Assembly: GCA_025331565.1 (NCBI GenBank)
Contig: JAFREQ010000003.1
Location: forward strand, 248,001 to 312,000
DNA from: Holacanthus passer
Taxonomy: Eukaryota > Chordata > Actinopteri > Pomacanthidae
Direction of reading: 5' to 3'
DNA: 64,000 nucleotides
Below the pieces are notes generated by a model. The model ran no database searches, was not told the DNA's origin, and saw nothing but the letters and a program-made list of their open reading frames with translations. The position numbers and the translations under genes were made by a program. Below, in pieces: positions 63,858 to 64,000 of the stretch; within the stretch, counting starts at the first letter, position 1; each line of letters starts with the position of its first letter.

Positions 63858-64000
63858 GATCGTTCCCACTTTGTCCAGAGGCCATGCACTGTAACGTGAA
63901 GTGGTCCGTTCACATCTGGCACCTCTCTCCCTAACCCTTCCACATGTAGCGCCTGTGTTCCGCGACGTGAAGCTGCGGCGACTCGGACACCTTCGGCCGC
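63858..64000 (-). promoter_or_regulatory. 5' UTR / promoter-proximal region of the distal first exon, cut by window end
   Basis: Upstream of the exon 1a start. The last 50 bases (63950-64000) are CpG-dense, suggesting that a CpG island continues beyond the window. Two upstream ATGs are present on the minus strand: one near 63946 that ends after four codons, and one at 63885 that opens a long overlapping frame. Confidence 0.45.

Overview
This is vertebrate nuclear DNA, most likely from a ray-finned (teleost, probably percomorph) fish. The evidence is spliced exons with GT/AG boundaries, long AT-rich non-coding stretches, many CA/GT microsatellites and short interspersed repeats of types common in teleost genomes. 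Only one protein-coding gene can be supported: a minus-strand wnt7b orthologue spanning about 34.9-63.9 kb. Three shared coding exons and two alternative first exons join in frame. The distal first exon gives 349 residues and the proximal one 353. Both proteins carry the 24 conserved Wnt cysteines, the lipid-modified serine and three N-glycosylation sequons. The shared body has many WNT7A-like residues, but both first exons are of the WNT7B type.

Layout: 1-34.1 kb is a gene-free region 3' of wnt7b. It holds interspersed elements, microsatellites and several GC-richer, low-repeat blocks that could be regulatory. 34.15-34.87 kb is the probable 3' UTR. Coding exon 4 is at 34873-35352, exon 3 at 39613-39884 and exon 2 at 56926-57152. 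The proximal first exon (1b) is at 61341-61423 beneath a CpG-rich promoter-like segment, and the distal first exon (1a) is at 63787-63857. The window ends in CpG-rich sequence just upstream of exon 1a. Introns are about 4.3 kb (intron 3), 17 kb (intron 2), and 4.2 or 6.6 kb (intron 1).

The points most worth a second look are: the two phase-matched first exons with short upstream ORFs at each start; a His-to-Gln change in the nearly invariant FHWCC motif of the Wnt C-terminal finger; UG repeats flanking exon 2 in the pre-mRNA; and a TA-flanked long-inverted-repeat element nested inside a second MITE-like family, whose other copies here preserve the empty site. No bacterial or phage system, CRISPR array, rRNA or tRNA was seen. 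All coordinates come from reading the sequence by eye. Family names for repeats are tentative.
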